The position numbers and the translations under genes are program-made. Of a stretch of 64,000 bases of DNA, positions 15,575 through 24,169 are shown piece by piece. Each line of letters starts with the position of its first letter. The stretch's first letter is position 1. Source of the DNA: a virus. The stretch spans positions 1 to 64,000 of the IMG/VR virus record IMGVR_UViG_3300044732_000293, one strand, 5' to 3'. Under the pieces are notes generated by a model. It saw only the letters and a program-made list of their open reading frames with translations, was not told the origin of the DNA and did not search any database.

Positions 15575-17168
15575 TCTACCAATCAATCCTAAGTTATCTG
15601 AAAAACAGTTTATAGAGTTTGTAGAGTTTTGTGACAAGTATAAAGACTATATTTCAGATCTATACTTTACATGTAGAGTTCCTCCATTTACACAAGATGC
15701 TATGGGTGATCTTTTTACTTCTAAGGATGATCCTCAGTATATGATTGATGTAGCACTTTATATTCAAGAAAGAACAGGAATAACAGCTTCTGCTACTTTT
15801 AATAATATATCGGTTAGACCAACACAGGAAAATTTAGATCTTTGGATTGAATCTTTTAAACCTATATATACTAAAGGAGTTAGATTATGTACACTACCTT
15901 TTAATCATTGGTTGTTAACTGGTCAGATTCAAAAAGAGTTTCCAGAGTTAGAAGTTAGAGCTTCTATATTGATGGATACAAAGACAGCCACAGATGCTTA
16001 TAATGTAGTGACAAGTGGTTTTCATTCTGTATGTATTGATAGAGCTCTAATGAGAGATCAAGATACTATAAAGAAGATAGTTAAGATAAAACGTAAAAAA
16101 CCTTTTAAACTTGTATTATTAGCTAATGAAGGTTGTTTAGGTAAATGTCCAGTGATGTCTGAGCATTACCATTATAATAATACTAGAACAACTGATAGTC
16201 AGTATTTTAACAATCCTATTAGTAGAGTGTCATGTCCAATGTGGGATGTTACTAATAAAGCGGTTGTATTAAAAACTGCAGATATCCCAGCTTGGAAAGA
16301 AGACTGGGATGAGTTTCTTGATATGGGAGTAGATATCTTTAAGATGCATGGTAGAGAAAACGTTAAGAAGATATATGATTCCATGAATATTGTCAGAAAC
16401 TACGCAGAGAATAAGACTATGTTATATGACATAAATCTTAAGATTAGTGAAGACAATGCTGCTAAGTGGAGGAAGATTATTAAAACCTGTCAGTTTGAAT
16501 GTTGGAGTTGTAACTTCTGTGATAGAATAGCTGGTGGTGAGTTAGATAAAAAAGCAGTTAGTGTTGCAAATATTCTAGTTGATAGCGTTAACTCAGATTT
16601 TGAAACAACAGTTCCAGGATTATCTAGTCCTAGAATTGATAAGCTTTTAAATGAACTTGGTAAAATATCAACAGGCTATTTAGAAATTGGTTGTCTTGGT
16701 GGTAGAACTTTTTCTAGTACTATTGCTGGTAATAAGTTAAATGCGTATGCTGTAGATAACTGGAAAGAAGGAGTAGCTGCAGAGAATAACTCTATTGATA
16801 TAACTGTTACCAAAGAAGACTTTGTTAAGAATATTCTACCATATAAAGGAGAGAATAAAATCAAAGTGTTTAACTGTGACTATATTGATGTAGATAAAAC
16901 CAATATTAAAGATATAGATTTATTTCTATATGATGGAGATCACTCACATAATAGTACAAGACTTGCAGTAGAGTATTTTGCAGACACATTTGCAGAAGAA
17001 TGTATTTTAGTTTTTGATGATGCTAATTGGGAAGGTGTAGTAAGTGGTGCTCTTGCAGGTATAGAAAAAGCTGGTTTAACTATTCAGTATGAGAAAAAAC
17101 TATTGAATAGTATAGAGGATAAAGATATGTGGTGGAATGGATTGTATATAGTGGTTGTTAAAAAGTAA
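15558..17168 (+). CDS. Fusion of U32-like iron-sulfur barrel and class I methyltransferase
   Basis: I start at ATG 15558 (536 residues) and not at the in-frame ATG 108 nt upstream. The upstream extension lies wholly inside the previous gene, and an AAGGA sequence sits 8 nt before 15558. Residues 1-330 look like a TIM-barrel of the U32 type with Cys clusters that could hold an Fe-S cluster: C193 and C197 (NEGCLGKCP), C226 (SCPMW) and C311-C315-C318-C321 (C-x3-C-x2-C-x2-C). Residues 370-536 are a SAM-dependent methyltransferase: E376 and the Gly-rich motif I (EIGCLGG), acidic D459-G-D461-H and FDDANW, most like the Methyltransf_24/CmcI group. U32 enzymes modify RNA, ubiquinone or proteins; the substrate here is unknown. 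A radical-SAM-like fold is the alternative for the first half. Confidence 0.72.
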   Translation: MAKIFSLPINPKLSEKQFIEFVEFCDKYKDYISDLYFTCRVPPFTQDAMGDLFTSKDDPQYMIDVALYIQERTGITASATFNNISVRPTQENLDLWIESFKPIYTKGVRLCTLPFNHWLLTGQIQKEFPELEVRASILMDTKTATDAYNVVTSGFHSVCIDRALMRDQDTIKKIVKIKRKKPFKLVLLANEGCLGKCPVMSEHYHYNNTRTTDSQYFNNPISRVSCPMWDVTNKAVVLKTADIPAWKEDWDEFLDMGVDIFKMHGRENVKKIYDSMNIVRNYAENKTMLYDINLKISEDNAAKWRKIIKTCQFECWSCNFCDRIAGGELDKKAVSVANILVDSVNSDFETTVPGLSSPRIDKLLNELGKISTGYLEIGCLGGRTFSSTIAGNKLNAYAVDNWKEGVAAENNSIDITVTKEDFVKNILPYKGENKIKVFNCDYIDVDKTNIKDIDLFLYDGDHSHNSTRLAVEYFADTFAEECILVFDDANWEGVVSGALAGIEKAGLTIQYEKKLLNSIEDKDMWWNGLYIVVVKK

Positions 17169-17170
17169 TT

Positions 17171-18043
17171 ATGGAAGTATTAATTAAATTATTAGATGGT
17201 ATATGGTTTGTCCCTTTTGTGGCAGGTATTATGTTTTTAACTAATATAATTAATGCCAAGGGATACTTTGTACCGTTTTATAAGTTTTTGGAAAAGAAGA
17301 TAAAGTCTAAAAGATTACTGATTGCTTTAATTAGTGCAGTGTCTGGAGTACTTCCAGTTCCAGGTAGAGTTATAATTAGTGCAGGGGCACTTGATACGTT
17401 AGCACCAAATGATGATAGAAAAAAGAAGTATGGTATAATAAACTATCTATCTACTCATCATTATTATCTCTGGTCTCCATTGGAAGCTACGGTATTAATT
17501 CCACTTTCTGTATTAGGTATAAGTTACTTTTACTTATTATCTATAGTTGCTCCTTTGCTAATAACTATTATTGGGATTACACTATATTACATATTTTATG
17601 TTCTTAAAGAAGATGATATTGTAATAAGTAAAATAGAGCATAAAAAAGATAAGACTATAAAAAATATAAAGTGGGATGTGGTAATGCTGACAGCTTTGGT
17701 TATTATTCTAGGCAATGGAATAAAGATGTACTCAGATACTATTGTAAACTTTCTTATGTCTTTTAATAGTGGTGTGTTTTTTGCATCTATTATAGCTTTT
17801 ATAAGCAGTTTTGTTTTAGGATCTAGTAGTAAGTTTGCAGGAATAACTACATTGTTAGTTACAGTTTTTGGTCTGAATTACTTACCACTATTTTTTGCAT
17901 TAGGTTATTCTGGTTATTTAGTAAGTCCAATGCACAAATGTTTGGTAATTACAAAAAGTTACTTTAACTTAAGTATAGAGCTATATAAGATCCTACTTCT
18001 TATAGGGGCAGTTTTAGTTACAGTAGGATATTTGTTAGTATAA
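17171..18043 (+). CDS. Multi-pass membrane protein resembling DUF401 transporters
   Basis: The product has 290 residues with about eight or nine hydrophobic segments and no cleavable signal. Conserved-looking loops include GVLPVPGRVIISAGAL (near residues 57-72), an ST-HHYYLWSPLEA segment and, near the C-terminus, GSSSKFAGITTLL and GYLVSPMHKCLVITKSYF. These half-buried Pro/Gly/Ser motifs recall the DUF401 family of putative inner-membrane ion transporters. That placement comes from memory of the motifs and is not proven. The gene follows the iron-sulfur/methyltransferase gene by 2 nt and closes the island. It would act in the host inner membrane. Full-length transporter-like genes are rare in a phage late region, so it is probably an acquired host gene. 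Confidence 0.7.
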   Translation: MEVLIKLLDGIWFVPFVAGIMFLTNIINAKGYFVPFYKFLEKKIKSKRLLIALISAVSGVLPVPGRVIISAGALDTLAPNDDRKKKYGIINYLSTHHYYLWSPLEATVLIPLSVLGISYFYLLSIVAPLLITIIGITLYYIFYVLKEDDIVISKIEHKKDKTIKNIKWDVVMLTALVIILGNGIKMYSDTIVNFLMSFNSGVFFASIIAFISSFVLGSSSKFAGITTLLVTVFGLNYLPLFFALGYSGYLVSPMHKCLVITKSYFNLSIELYKILLLIGAVLVTVGYLLV

Positions 18044-18054
18044 AATTTTAATTA

Positions 18055-18900
18055 ATGCCATTACAATCATCAGGTGCTATAAGCATCAGTCAAATAAGAA
18101 CAGAACTAGGATCTAGTTCATATAGTCTTAGAACACTATCTGCGGCTGCTGGTAAATCTACACCAGATGCTATGAGTGAGTTTTATGGGTATAGTAATGT
18201 ATCATGGCCTAGTGGTATGACAGCTAGATATGATGTTGCTAACTATACAGGTAGTACAATACCTGACTCAACAGGCAATGGATATACTATGTCAGTATCA
18301 GGAGTAACTTATGTTTCAAACGGTGGTAATCCGTATATACAAACAGCTATTGGTTCTTCTAATCAATCTATTACTGGTAACTCTTCTTTATATGGATCTG
18401 ATTTTACTTGGTGTACAGCATTAGCTATAACAGGATCAAACGGTGACTGGGGTAGTTTCTGGTGGTCAGAAGCTGGATCTAAAAACTTTTTATCTGCTCA
18501 CTATGCTCCAAACTGGAACCAAACAAGTTCATGGTTTCCAAGATTTGACACAGCAAGTGCGTCATACGTTCCTTGGAACAGTGGTATGGGTACAACTAAC
18601 AACGGTACTAGTCCAGTTAGTGCATCTGCAGATTATATATCAACAAGTCCTATGCATTTGTTAACTATTAGAAAAAGTGGTAATACTCTTACATGGTGGG
18701 ATAACACTACTTGTATTTGGACTTTTACAGGGTTTAGTACATTTAGTATTGGTGCACCTAATCAGGAGGTAGGATTTTTAAACAGAAATGGCGGTGGTTA
18801 TGTAACTCCAGCTAAATGGAGATTTATGGGAATGTTTAATAGAGCATTATCTGATGCTGAAATCGGTACTGTACAAACTTTAATGACATCTTATTCTTAA
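18055..18900 (+). CDS. Fibre protein with lectin-like (LamG/concanavalin) domain
   Basis: The product has 281 residues. Residues 1-48 match a phage virion attachment segment (SSGAISISQIRTELG, then LSAAAGKS-PDAMSEFYGYS) found at the N-termini of many marine phage tail proteins. Residues 55-281 look like a concanavalin-A-like jelly-roll. They have a start typical of LamG domains (MTARYDVANYTG-x-x-IPDSTGNGYTM) and the closing signature FNRALSDAEIGTVQTLM. Such domains bind glycans, so this is probably a receptor-binding tip. The fibre cassette resumes here after the accessory island, 11 nt from the last island gene. The attribution of the C-terminal domain rests on the motif and overall length. 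Confidence 0.8.
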   Translation: MPLQSSGAISISQIRTELGSSSYSLRTLSAAAGKSTPDAMSEFYGYSNVSWPSGMTARYDVANYTGSTIPDSTGNGYTMSVSGVTYVSNGGNPYIQTAIGSSNQSITGNSSLYGSDFTWCTALAITGSNGDWGSFWWSEAGSKNFLSAHYAPNWNQTSSWFPRFDTASASYVPWNSGMGTTNNGTSPVSASADYISTSPMHLLTIRKSGNTLTWWDNTTCIWTFTGFSTFSIGAPNQEVGFLNRNGGGYVTPAKWRFMGMFNRALSDAEIGTVQTLMTSYS

Positions 18901-18918
18901 CTATAACATTATATTATT

Positions 18919-19080
18919 ATGACTTACTCTTTTAATTTTAATTTAAAACTATTTATTAAGTATATCTTAGTTGTTTTATTTTCTTTAATGATAGTAAAAT
19001 TATTAACTTTTACTCCTGGTAAAATGATTATTACTAATCCAATTCACAGGATCTCAGCTGATTCTGTAAACGCATTCTAA
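18919..19080 (+). CDS. 53-residue single-pass membrane peptide
   Basis: A short frame runs from ATG 18919 to TAA 19080, between two fibre genes and 20 nt before the next start. The product has a polar N-terminus, a hydrophobic segment at about residues 10-32 (LFIKYILVVLFSLMIVKLLTF) and a polar tail of about 20 residues. The gap would otherwise be 200 nt without a gene, and the frame is open across most of it. It may be a small membrane protein for lysis or envelope binding, or a piece of the island left behind. There is no homology evidence, and the function is unknown. Confidence 0.5.
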   Translation: MTYSFNFNLKLFIKYILVVLFSLMIVKLLTFTPGKMIITNPIHRISADSVNAF

Positions 19081-19100
19081 TATAATATAAATACTTTTTA

Positions 19101-22100
19101 ATGGCAGCTCTACTAAATGTAAAACAATTTGTAAGATTTGATGAACATGGTAATTTGAATGTTCCCAATAAGCTATTGGTAGCTTGTCAAGCTCATGTAC
19201 AAACTCCGCTGCTTGGTGATAATTCTAATAGAGTAGCTACAACAGAATGGGTAAGAGCACAATTAACAAATGTAACAGGAGTTTCTTTTTCTGAAACTGA
19301 TCCTATTTGGGCATCTGATAAAACTTATTATTATACTAAGTTACAATCTGATGCTAGATATTTACAATCATTTACAGAAACAGACCCTACTGTACCAGCT
19401 TGGGCTAAGACAAGTGTTAAGCCTACATATACTTTTGCTGAACTATTATCTAAGCCTACAACAATTGCAGGATATGGTATAACAGATATACCTACAACAC
19501 TTCCAGCATCTGATGTGTATGCTTGGGCTAAAGCTGCTACTAAGCCTAGTTATGCTTATAGTGAGATAACAGGACTACCTACATTATTTTCAGGTAGCTA
19601 TGCTGATTTAACAAATAAGCCTACATTATTTAGTGGTGCTTATACTGATTTGACTGGTAAGCCAACTTTGTTTAGTGGTGCATATGCAGACCTTACAGGT
19701 AAACCTACTATACCTACTAATAATAATGAGCTTACTAACGGTGCTGGTTACCTAACAAGTTATACAGAGACTGATCCAATTTGGACATCTGAAAAAGCTA
19801 ATTATGCTTTAAAGACTTATGTTGATACTAGCATTTCTAACTTAGTTGCTTCTGCACCTGCAACATTAAATACTCTTAATGAGTTAGCTTTAGCTCTCGG
19901 TAGTGATGCTAATTTTGCTACTACAGTATCTACTAGTATAGGAAATAGAGTACCTTATACAGGTGCAACTGGAAATGTTAATTTAGGAAACAATAGTTTA
20001 TCACTAGGTACAGCTGGCACAGCAGGATCAACGATTTCATTGCTAGGTACACTTAATGACTACATATCTGTGGGCACAGTAGGTTGTCAAGTTCAAATAT
20101 TGCCTGCTAGCATTAAACTTATTGACAATCAGGCTGGTGGCAGTTTAACATTATTTTTAAGGGCTGCTGGTTTGACTACAGGTGTAAATAGAACAATTTC
20201 ATTTCCAAATGCAGACGGCACAGTAGCATTGACATCAAACCTTAGTAATTATGTTACTTTAGATACTGCACAAGTTATAACAGGCTCAAAGATATTTGGC
20301 AGTAGTGTAAGTATTATTACAAGTGGTCAAGCATCTTTATCGGTATTATCATCAACAGGAAATAGTGCATTAATACTTGGCTATGTAAACAATGTATTAA
20401 AAGGTACAATAGATATTAGTGCAACAGAGTTTAAGTTAATTAGTGCTATTGATAATATCTTAAAATTCCAATCAAGTACAAATTTTAGAGCATCTTTGAT
20501 ATTTAGTAATTCGGCTGATTACAATTACACATTCCCTGCTGCAAGTGGAACTTTAGCTTTAACAAGTCAAATACCTTCTACTACAGGTTTTGTTCCATAC
20601 ACAGGTGCAACTGGTAGTTTATATTTAGGCAATAATGATGTAGAAACAAGGTTTGTGATGATAGAGGGTGATGGTACGCAAGGTGGTATTTTAAGTTTTA
20701 AACAATATGCATCTTCATGGCAATCAACAACAAATCATACAAACATTTATGCTACAGGTACAAATAAATTAAATTTTTCATTTTTTCAGACAGGCGGTGG
20801 AGGTAAATTTTTTAATTTTGATGTTTCATCTTTAAGTAGCACAGGTAGAACATATACAATGCCTGATGCTAGTGGTACAATAGCATTGATATCTGATATT
20901 ACTACATATAGTTTACCTATAGCAAGTGCTAGTGTTTTTGGTGGTATAAAAGTGGGTACTAATCTTTCTATAGATGTTAATGGTGTTTTATCATCAACAG
21001 ATACAAATACATGGAATGCTAATACTAAAGATGTAGCTGGTTATGTTTCCGCTCCAGGAGCAGTAGCAAACAAAGTATGGAAAACAGACGGAAGTGGAAA
21101 TCCTGCTTGGCGTGATGATGCTGATACTATTGTTACATCATTAGCTTGGACTAGTATTACTAGTAGACCAACTGCATTATCTCAGTTTACAAATGACTTA
21201 GGAAACTATGGTAGTTGGATTACATCTTCTGGGACGGCAGCTGCTGTAAGTCAAACTGTTGCAGCCAACGTAGAGGGTAATTTAGTATATGGAAATATGG
21301 CTGACAATGACCAGTTTAGAATAAGAATTGGCGGAGCATCAAATGCAGGATGGGTAGAATTAGCTACAGCTGATGATGGAACTGAGCCTATTTATGTCAG
21401 ACAATATACAGGAGTATTTACAACAGTTGCTAGAACAGCTACTTTGTTAGATGGATCTGGTAATACATCATTTCCTGGCTCAGTAACTGCAAATAATTTT
21501 ATAGGTTATTTAACTGGAAATATTAGTGGTAGTGCAGATTCTGCAACATATGGAAGATATGCTTATGATTCTGGGTTAAATGGTGGAAGTGTTGGATATA
21601 AAGAACCAGCTGCTTTACATGTAAATTATGCTACTGATTCTCTTAGGACTACATATGCCCAGATTGGATTTTATGTAAGAAACTATACTGCTCTTGGTGC
21701 AAGAAACGCAGAGATGACGTTTTATTGGTCTGGACAATCAGGTCAACCTACATGGTTATGGGGTAGTAATAATGGTACAGACATATATGTATGGAATCCA
21801 GCAAACTTTTCTGTAAATTATGCTACTACTGCTGGTAGTGCTACTGATGCTACTAAACTTCCACTAGCTGGGGGAACATTAACAGGTGATTTAGGTATTA
21901 ATGGGGGAGCTGGGAATGTTCCTTTGTCTATGAATAGTACAGAGCCTTATATGCACATTATTGCAAATGGTGCAAGTAATACAGCTGGTATTAGACTTTA
22001 TCCTACAAATGGTTACAATGCGTTGATAGGTAACTTTAGAGCTTCTGGTGAATTAGTACTTGTAGCTTCTAACACAGAAGCTGTATTTATTAATAGTAAT

Positions 22101-22553
22101 AGTATACGTGTAAATAAGTATAGATTTAATGGGAATGGTACATTGTCTGGTAATGGATTAGTTGAAATTGTTGATATGGCTGAGGTTGGGATGGCAACAC
22201 AAGCAAATTCATATAGATGGTATAGTGCTAATGCTGCTTCTATATTAATGTCATTAAATACATCAGGGGATCTTACTGCTAATGCATTCTTTGAATCTTC
22301 AGATATTAGATATAAAGATGTAATTGAAACTAATCCTAACTTAACTCTTGAAGGACTTGATGTTATTAAGTTTACACGAAGAGGTAGTAAACTTATTAGA
22401 TATGGTTACTCAGCTCAACAAGTTAAATCTTTATCAGAAGATTTAGTAGGTGGTACTAAAGATGATTTAACTGTAAATTATTCTGATGTACACACTCTTA
22501 AAATAGCGGCTTTAGAAAAACGTATTGCAGAACTTGAAGCTAAATTAAAATAA
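19101..22553 (+). CDS. Third long tail fibre with C-terminal S74 chaperone
   Basis: The 1150-residue product starts with a fibre attachment region (NSNRVATTEWVRAQL). It continues with three 14-residue tandem repeats (PTLFSG-x-Y-x-DLT-x-K) and the same APATLNTLNELALALG repeat as the other two long fibres. The shaft includes repeats ending GTLALTSQIPS and GTIALISDI. The S74 chaperone starts at Ser1067 (SDIRYKD), with a GYSAQQVKSL core and a coiled-coil end (IAALEKRIAELEAKLK). It is shorter (84 residues) and more divergent than the first two chaperones. Self-cleavage before Ser1067 would give about 1066 residues. It is followed one base later by the Asp-box protein. Confidence 0.9.
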   Translation: MAALLNVKQFVRFDEHGNLNVPNKLLVACQAHVQTPLLGDNSNRVATTEWVRAQLTNVTGVSFSETDPIWASDKTYYYTKLQSDARYLQSFTETDPTVPAWAKTSVKPTYTFAELLSKPTTIAGYGITDIPTTLPASDVYAWAKAATKPSYAYSEITGLPTLFSGSYADLTNKPTLFSGAYTDLTGKPTLFSGAYADLTGKPTIPTNNNELTNGAGYLTSYTETDPIWTSEKANYALKTYVDTSISNLVASAPATLNTLNELALALGSDANFATTVSTSIGNRVPYTGATGNVNLGNNSLSLGTAGTAGSTISLLGTLNDYISVGTVGCQVQILPASIKLIDNQAGGSLTLFLRAAGLTTGVNRTISFPNADGTVALTSNLSNYVTLDTAQVITGSKIFGSSVSIITSGQASLSVLSSTGNSALILGYVNNVLKGTIDISATEFKLISAIDNILKFQSSTNFRASLIFSNSADYNYTFPAASGTLALTSQIPSTTGFVPYTGATGSLYLGNNDVETRFVMIEGDGTQGGILSFKQYASSWQSTTNHTNIYATGTNKLNFSFFQTGGGGKFFNFDVSSLSSTGRTYTMPDASGTIALISDITTYSLPIASASVFGGIKVGTNLSIDVNGVLSSTDTNTWNANTKDVAGYVSAPGAVANKVWKTDGSGNPAWRDDADTIVTSLAWTSITSRPTALSQFTNDLGNYGSWITSSGTAAAVSQTVAANVEGNLVYGNMADNDQFRIRIGGASNAGWVELATADDGTEPIYVRQYTGVFTTVARTATLLDGSGNTSFPGSVTANNFIGYLTGNISGSADSATYGRYAYDSGLNGGSVGYKEPAALHVNYATDSLRTTYAQIGFYVRNYTALGARNAEMTFYWSGQSGQPTWLWGSNNGTDIYVWNPANFSVNYATTAGSATDATKLPLAGGTLTGDLGINGGAGNVPLSMNSTEPYMHIIANGASNTAGIRLYPTNGYNALIGNFRASGELVLVASNTEAVFINSNSIRVNKYRFNGNGTLSGNGLVEIVDMAEVGMATQANSYRWYSANAASILMSLNTSGDLTANAFFESSDIRYKDVIETNPNLTLEGLDVIKFTRRGSKLIRYGYSAQQVKSLSEDLVGGTKDDLTVNYSDVHTLKIAALEKRIAELEAKLK
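19581..19706 (+). repeat. Three 42-bp tandem repeats in the fibre shaft
   Basis: Three consecutive 42-nt units (19581, 19623, 19665) encode 14-residue copies of TLFSG-[SA]-Y-[AT]-DLT-[NG]-KP. The unit is a known type in phage fibre shafts. It could change shaft length through slippage or recombination. Confidence 0.85.
22299..22550 (+). other. S74 intramolecular chaperone domain (third copy, divergent)
   Basis: Codons for residues 1067-1150. It has the SDIRYKD start and the GYSAQQV core in place of GVIAQEV, and ends in a coiled coil. Confidence 0.75.
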
Positions 22554-22554
22554 C

Positions 22555-24087
22555 ATGGCGTATAATGATTTAGAAAATAATCAAACTGTTAGTTTTACTA
22601 ATTTACAAAGTGGAGTTTCACAAGGTATATTTACTGCTAAAGCTACAATACCAACTAGTAATAGACAGGTAACAAAAGCTCAAGTTGATTCTTATATAAA
22701 TATTAATACAGCACTTCCATCATATATTGCAAAACCATCAAATAAATTAATTACTAAAGGAGATCTATCAGGAATTACTTCTACTTCTTCCTATATATTA
22801 TATGGTGTGGCAGGTAACACTGCTTATAAATCTATAGATGGAGGAACCACTTTTACAGCTTTACCAGGTTTAACAACAGCTTATAGTTGGACAGGAATAG
22901 CAGGAGATAGTTCAGGAAATTATATAGCTGTTATATCCAATTCATTAAATCTTGGAGTTTACATATCTACTGATGGAGGTGCTACATTTTCAGCAAGATC
23001 AATAAGTGGAGTTTTTGCTAATTTTTATCCAACAGGTGTAGCTATGTCTAATAATGGACAGTATATAGGTATATCAGGTTTAACAAACCTTTTAAATGCA
23101 GAAGGTGATAAGCAAGCGTTACTTGTAGCTTCATCAAATTACGGTAGTTCATTTGGCACTATTTATACAGATTCTATGAATGTTAATATGTATAAAAATT
23201 ATCCATTTAAAATATCTGTATCAGGTAATGGTCAATATATGACTGCTATTTATTCTTATGAAGTACAACCACCTCTGCCATGGCTTAACAACCCACGTCC
23301 TTGGTCATTTAGAATTTATTCAACTAATTACGGAGATACATGGACTAGAAGTTCAGGTAGTGAGTTTACAAGGTTTCTTGATATTGCATTAGATGGAACA
23401 GGTCAGAATCAGTTTTTAACCGCTGATTGGTGTAGGCCTGGGATATTTGGATTAGAAGGTATAAAAGCTTTTGTTACAAATAATTTTGGTGCTGGTTGGA
23501 GTGAAAGATATTCATTCATTGTTGATTATTATGGTGGTGATCTTCGTAAACAACAAGGTTTTGTTTCTGCAACTATATCAGATAACGGACAAGTTATGGT
23601 AGGAGCTACAAATCAAGCTGTATCAACTCCTAATTATGTAAACATGCCATCAACTCCTCCTTTGGTAATAAGATCATTTAATTCAGGTAATTCTTTTACA
23701 CCTAGTTTTGGATGGTACAATTGTGTACAAATAGCTGGTGGTACAGCTGTCACTACAGGTATTACAAATAACTATATTGCAATGATGCTAAATAATATAG
23801 GACAGTTTAATTATAGTAAAACAGGTGGAGAAAATTTTATACCTAAAGCTACAACAGCTCGTGCTTGGAATCAAATTTATAGAAAAGCTCTTATATATAA
23901 TCCAAATAATTATCCTGCTGCTGGAACGTTTATTAATAGTGTATGTGTAAATTGTGATTTATACGCTATAAGAGCAGATGGTAATGGAGGAACCTATCAG
24001 GCAGAAGTACTTCAGTATAATACAGAAGCATGTTGCACTATTGGTCCAGGTGGTGGAGGCGGTGGGGGTGATGGAGATATTGTATAA
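22555..24087 (+). CDS. Asp-box (BNR) propeller tail protein
   Basis: The product has 510 residues. The N-terminus (FTNLQSGVSQGIFTAKATIP, about residues 14-33) looks like a virion attachment part. From residue 80 on it carries spaced Asp-box motifs: SIDGGTTF, STDGGATF, STNYGDTW and a weaker SFNSGNSF. Between them are strand segments such as MSNNGQYIGISG, VSGNGQYMTAIY and ISDNGQVMVGAT. This spacing is typical of the sialidase-like beta-propeller. The C-terminus has two Cys pairs (VCVNCD, EACC) and a Gly-rich tail. The domain could be a glycan-binding adhesin or an enzyme. I see no clear sialidase catalytic Arg triad or FRIP motif, so binding is likelier. It closes the second fibre block. Confidence 0.78.
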   Translation: MAYNDLENNQTVSFTNLQSGVSQGIFTAKATIPTSNRQVTKAQVDSYININTALPSYIAKPSNKLITKGDLSGITSTSSYILYGVAGNTAYKSIDGGTTFTALPGLTTAYSWTGIAGDSSGNYIAVISNSLNLGVYISTDGGATFSARSISGVFANFYPTGVAMSNNGQYIGISGLTNLLNAEGDKQALLVASSNYGSSFGTIYTDSMNVNMYKNYPFKISVSGNGQYMTAIYSYEVQPPLPWLNNPRPWSFRIYSTNYGDTWTRSSGSEFTRFLDIALDGTGQNQFLTADWCRPGIFGLEGIKAFVTNNFGAGWSERYSFIVDYYGGDLRKQQGFVSATISDNGQVMVGATNQAVSTPNYVNMPSTPPLVIRSFNSGNSFTPSFGWYNCVQIAGGTAVTTGITNNYIAMMLNNIGQFNYSKTGGENFIPKATTARAWNQIYRKALIYNPNNYPAAGTFINSVCVNCDLYAIRADGNGGTYQAEVLQYNTEACCTIGPGGGGGGGDGDIV

Positions 24088-24108
24088 TCCACATATGTTA
24101 ATATGTCA

Positions 24109-24155
24109 TTGGCATAGTTATTGATTAATCTATATAACTTTGTATTGATTAATCT
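24109..24155 (+). promoter_or_regulatory. Promoter candidate between two 11-bp direct repeats
   Basis: TAACTTTG (24135-24142) fits the Bacteroidota TAnnTTTG -7 element. A TTG lies 23 nt upstream (24109-24111), slightly wide for the usual spacing. It is flanked by two exact copies of TTGATTAATCT (24121-24131 and 24145-24155), a possible regulator-binding arrangement. The next gene starts at 24170. Confidence 0.4.
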
Positions 24156-24169
24156 TTTAAAACCCATTT

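Noticed and set aside
19581-19706. CRISPR-like array from regular repeats
   Set aside because: The 42-bp units are contiguous without spacers and in frame within a fibre gene. They encode a known type of shaft repeat.
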